NCBI GenBank assembly: GCA_002361595.1
Contig: DETJ01000032.1
Location: 1 to 9,683 of the forward strand
Reading direction: 5' to 3'
Source: Patescibacteria group bacterium UBA3291
GTDB taxonomy: Bacteria; Patescibacteriota; Gracilibacteria; Absconditabacterales; Absconditicoccaceae
DNA: 9,683 bases
How positions within the stretch are numbered: the stretch's first letter is position 1; the number at the start of each line of letters is the position of its first letter. The notes beneath the pieces are model-generated. The model searched no databases. It had not been told where the DNA came from and worked only from the letters and a program-made list of their open reading frames with translations. Shown one piece after another: positions 7,148 to 9,683 of this stretch. The position numbers were made by a program, and so were the translations under genes.

Positions 7148-7474
7148 ATGTGAGAAGCTGAAAAAATAACAACTCAGATGAAAAAATGAATACTAGAATA
7201 TCTTATTCTTAGTATTGTTTCAAAGGGTGATGTATATGCAAACGATATTATAACAAAGCTAAAGAAAGCTAATTTAATTGTGGTAGAGTGAACTATGTAT
7301 CCCTTACTGTCACGTTTGAAAACTGAGAAATTACTTGAATATGTTCGAGTTGAATCTGTTCAATGACCTCCTAGAAAATATTACAGACTTACCAAAAGGT
7401 GACAAGAGACTCTAGATGTTATGCATCAAGTTTGGAAAGGTTTAAATGATAGTGTTAATCAAATAGTTAATTAG
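7148..7474 (+). CDS. PadR family transcriptional regulator
   Basis: 108 residues with TGA as Gly, a typical short (subfamily 2-like) PadR. It is a dimeric winged-helix DNA-binding protein. The order of elements matches the family: MKKGILEYLILSIVSKGDVYANDIITKLKKA (helices 1-2), GTMYPLLSRLKTEKLLEY (recognition helix, residues 48-65), then the wing, residues 66-85, containing VESVQGPPRKYYRLTKRG, and a short dimerisation helix. Gly2, 14, 48, 73 and 85 are TGA; Gly48 (GTMYPLL) and Gly73 (GPPRKYY) are family-conserved. Residue 67, often Trp in PadR (as in YWVES or RWEES), is CGA (7346-7348). Conserved Arg residues use AGA/AGG/CGT. The gene is 23 bases upstream of a HAAS/PspC protein, a pairing common in Gram-positive bacteria, so it probably represses this operon. 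Ligand or signal unknown. Confidence 0.95.
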
Positions 7475-7497
7475 TTTATCTTATAATTATTATTAAA

Positions 7498-9516
7498 ATG
7501 ACTGAATTCAAATTTCAATGACAGAAATTTAAAATGGAAGAATCTGCGAAAGATTTTTTGGAGAAGTATATTTCTAGAATCGATAAATATGCTAAGTCTC
7601 ATAATGTTTCTGATGATTTGGTTGATGATATTCATCAAAGCATATTGGAAAAACTTTTTGAAATGAATGGTGAAATAAACCAGAAAAAACTTATTTCAAT
7701 AGTGAACTCTATCTGAGAACCTGAAGATATTTTTGAAGAAGATATAGACTCATTTGAAAGAAATGAACCAAAACTAGATAAAAAATCAGATTTGAAACCT
7801 TATGAGAAACGGCAGAAAACGAATTGGACGAGACCACGTGATAAATCTATTTTGCTTTGAGTATGTGCGATGTTTGGTCAAGCAACCGCAATTCCCACTT
7901 GGATTCGGAGAATATTAGCTATTTTATGAAGTTGGTTTTTTTTGGCTGCAAATATGGAAGAATGATTCTTCTTCTGACGATGAGTTTATGTAATCTTGGC
8001 TTTAATTTTTCCAATTAAAGACAAAGATTATAAACACTGTTCTATGTTAGTTTATCGTTGAACTCAAGTTAGAGATTTAAGATTATTCATTCCTAATTTC
8101 TTTACACGATTCTTTTGAATATGTAAACGGGTAGTAAAAACAGCAATCCCTTCAATAATTAGATTTCTTAAGAAGTTACTTTGACCGTTATGGACATTTG
8201 TAAAATATTGTTTTCTAATTTGTCGATCTTTGTTCTTAATTACATTAATTATTTGATTGTGAGTATTGCTTTATTGTTTCCTTTGATGATTGTTTCAGTG
8301 AAATTGATTCGCACTATGAAATATTGATTATTTAGCACTCATTCCATCAATTACAAAATGGTGAGTAATGGCATGAATAATTTCAGCTTTCTTATTATTG
8401 TTAGCATCTATTTGATCATTGATTAAAAAGAAACTTTCAAATAGTATAAGTCTGATTATTGCAATTTGATGTGGATTATTAGCAGTAATTGTTGCAATAA
8501 TTAGTTTATGGGAAATAAGAGAAATCTGAAATGTTTCATGGACTGATTTAGATGAAATAACTAAAGAAGCTAAAATCGAAATTCCAAGCAATGATGAAAA
8601 GCTAAACATATTGATTGAAGATATTCCATATTCTTTATTAAAAAATGCTATAGTTAGTGAACCTAGATTTATAAATATTTTTCCATCAGACGATAATAAT
8701 TTAAAAGTAGTTTATTCGTTTAGTATAAAAAATTCTAATGAAAAATATATTTCACAAGTAAAAGAAAATCTTTCAGATATTGATTATGAGTGGGTATGAG
8801 ATGATTATCTTTCAATTAGATTAAAAAACAGAACATTATTCAGCAAAAAAACTCCAGCAGTTCCTATGACAATTTCTATTGATTTGTATTTACCAAAGGA
8901 TATGGAAGTCCAATTGTTAGGTAAACAATATGTAGCAGACTTAGATGGTTTGCCTTCACGAGCAAGAAATTCTTATCGTGTATGTGAAGCAATAAAATAT
9001 AATGAAAAATCAGAAAATTTCTCTTGTATGATTAGTATGGATGCTCAAGATAGATACAATATAGCAAGACAAAATCTACAAGAAATGGCTGATGAAATAG
9101 TTCCATTGAAATGAGCCAATACAGTTTGGAGTATATCTCATGTATGAGATTATACTGTAGATGGTTACCGAAAATTAGACTCAATCAATATTTGGGACAA
9201 TGGTAAATTATTAGCTAAATATTCAGATAAATTCTTCAACTTCTTTATCGAAATAGAGTATAATATCGATGATCAAACATGAGAATTTACATTAATCAAT
9301 TCACAATTAAAAGAAGTTGAGCAGAAATGATTAATGGATTCTGAAAGAATGAAACATTATACTTGACGAGAAAATCTGAAAGATTTCGATATTCAGATGA
9401 AAGAGGATGAAGAAGATAAGATTAAGAAAGAACAAGAAATTCAAGATCTTCAAGATAGAATAAAGGTATTGGAAGATAGATTAGATGAATTAACATTAGA
9501 TCCTTCCGAAGTTTAG
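7498..9516 (+). CDS. HAAS-like/PspC-domain membrane protein with large C-terminal region
   Basis: 672 residues with TGA as Gly. Residues 1-100 are charged helices ending in IVNSIGEPEDIFEEDI, which resembles the HAAS/DUF1700 end motif (LGxPEEIAxEI). A PspC domain follows at about 112-175: RPRDKSILLGVC, IPTWI, then GVYVILALIFPIKD, with two membrane segments. Further membrane segments lie at about 239-266, 278-309 and 318-338. Residues 340-620 are a soluble beta/alpha region without a recognised family (KLNILIEDIPYSLL, then PAVPMTISIDLYLPKDMEVQLLG). The C-terminus (about 632-668) is a coiled coil rich in Glu/Lys/Asp. PspC proteins sense or counter membrane stress. HAAS domains commonly sit next to PadR genes, as here, where the gene follows 23 bases after padR. 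Nine CGA/CGG codons occur; those at residues 161, 204 and 243 are in or near membrane segments, where Trp suits better than Arg. An ATG at 7534 is a possible later start. Confidence 0.9.
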
Positions 9517-9540
9517 TCACAAATAATTACCAACATAAAT

Positions 9541-9574
9541 AAACAGGCTTGCAAAGTCTGTTTTTTCTTTTTTT
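9541..9574. terminator. Intrinsic terminator between convergent genes
   Basis: A 10-bp stem AAACAGGCTT / AAGTCTGTTT (9541-9550 and 9554-9563, loop GCA, one G-U pair) runs into a T-tract to 9574 on the plus strand, 24 bases after the PspC-protein stop. Read on the minus strand it follows the rsmH stop and ends in TTTATTTATG, so it may act in both directions. Confidence 0.88.
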
Positions 9575-9577
9575 CAA

Positions 9578-9683
9578 TTACTTTATTTTTTCAATAATTC
9601 TTAACTTAGCACTTCTAGCAGCTTTATTAGCTTCTACTTCTTTATAATTTGGCTGAATAACTTTTTTATTTACTAAGTGGAAA
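9578..9683 (-). CDS. rsmH: 16S rRNA m4C1402 methyltransferase RsmH, C-terminal fragment
   Basis: Only the last 34 codons and the TAA stop are in the window; the gene continues past the right edge. The visible end reads HLVNKKVIQPNYKEVEANKA followed by ARSAKLRIIEKIK. This matches the strongly conserved RsmH (MraW) C-terminus, where a K-P-I-x-P stretch is followed by N-x-R-x-R/A-R-S-A-K-L-R-x-x-E-K. RsmH methylates N4 of C1402 in the 16S rRNA decoding centre. In many bacteria rsmH opens the dcw cell-wall and division cluster; here nothing of that cluster lies downstream on the same strand. Arg residues in the motif use AGA. Confidence 0.88.
   Translation of the reverse strand, partial: FHLVNKKVIQPNYKEVEANKAARSAKLRIIEKIK

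Noticed and set aside
8328..8609. Minus-strand open frame inside the PspC-protein gene
   Set aside because: It is antisense to membrane helices of a continuous 672-codon gene and matches nothing recognised. The same applies to the minus-strand frames at 2960-3184, 3653-3835 and the one opposite none of the motifs of guaD at 5770-5955.
1183..9516. TGA as tryptophan (mycoplasma-type code)
   Set aside because: TGA lies on conserved glycines in RluA, GuaD and PadR motifs, while conserved tryptophans of TspO and SemiSWEET use TGG.

Overview
The window comes from a low-GC bacterium that does not use the standard genetic code. In the standard code nearly every gene is broken by TGA. Read with TGA as glycine, the fragments join into 12 genes ending in TAA or TAG, and TGA falls on glycines conserved in well-known families: the KPKG and GRTHQIR motifs and the Gly before LVHRLDKDT in a pseudouridine synthase, GPFGAVVVKDG in guanine deaminase, and GPPRKYYRLT in a PadR regulator. 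This is the code of the candidate phyla Absconditabacteria (SR1) and Gracilibacteria. CGA also sits where relatives usually carry tryptophan (GuaD residue 92, PadR residue 67, probably RluA residue 17). That points to the Absconditabacterales code (NCBI table 37: TGA = Gly, CGA/CGG = Trp), so SR1 is the likelier source. All translations below read TGA as Gly; CGA/CGG residues are flagged.

Layout. 1-1032 (-): a long Ala/Val/Pro/Gly-rich protein with 11-residue amphipathic repeats, cut by the window edge. 1183-2088 (+): RluA/RluD-family pseudouridine synthase. 2133-4265 (+): a secreted or anchored helical protein followed by a polytopic membrane protein, both unrecognised, closed by a bidirectional terminator. 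4295-5435 (-): a SIMPL-domain envelope protein followed by a small single-pass membrane protein. 5511-5657: a GC-rich block of stacked palindromes. 5666-6620 (-): tspO followed by guaD, 7 bases apart. 6749-7015 (+): a SemiSWEET sugar transporter, divergent from tspO. 7148-9516 (+): a PadR regulator followed by a 672-residue protein with an N-terminal HAAS-like region, a PspC domain, more membrane segments, a large soluble region and a C-terminal coiled coil; a palindrome lies in the likely promoter. 9541-9574: terminator. 9578-9683 (-): C-terminus of RsmH.

The window is rich in envelope functions: PadR/PspC-type stress sensing, SIMPL, TspO, SemiSWEET and several unknown membrane proteins. Guanine deaminase and a passive sugar carrier fit a small-genome, host-associated cell that salvages nutrients; that lifestyle reading is inference. 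None of the 11 visible start codons has a recognisable Shine-Dalgarno sequence. No stretch without a gene exceeds 300 bases; the longest (5436-5665) holds the palindrome block. No tRNA, rRNA, CRISPR array or transposase was seen.
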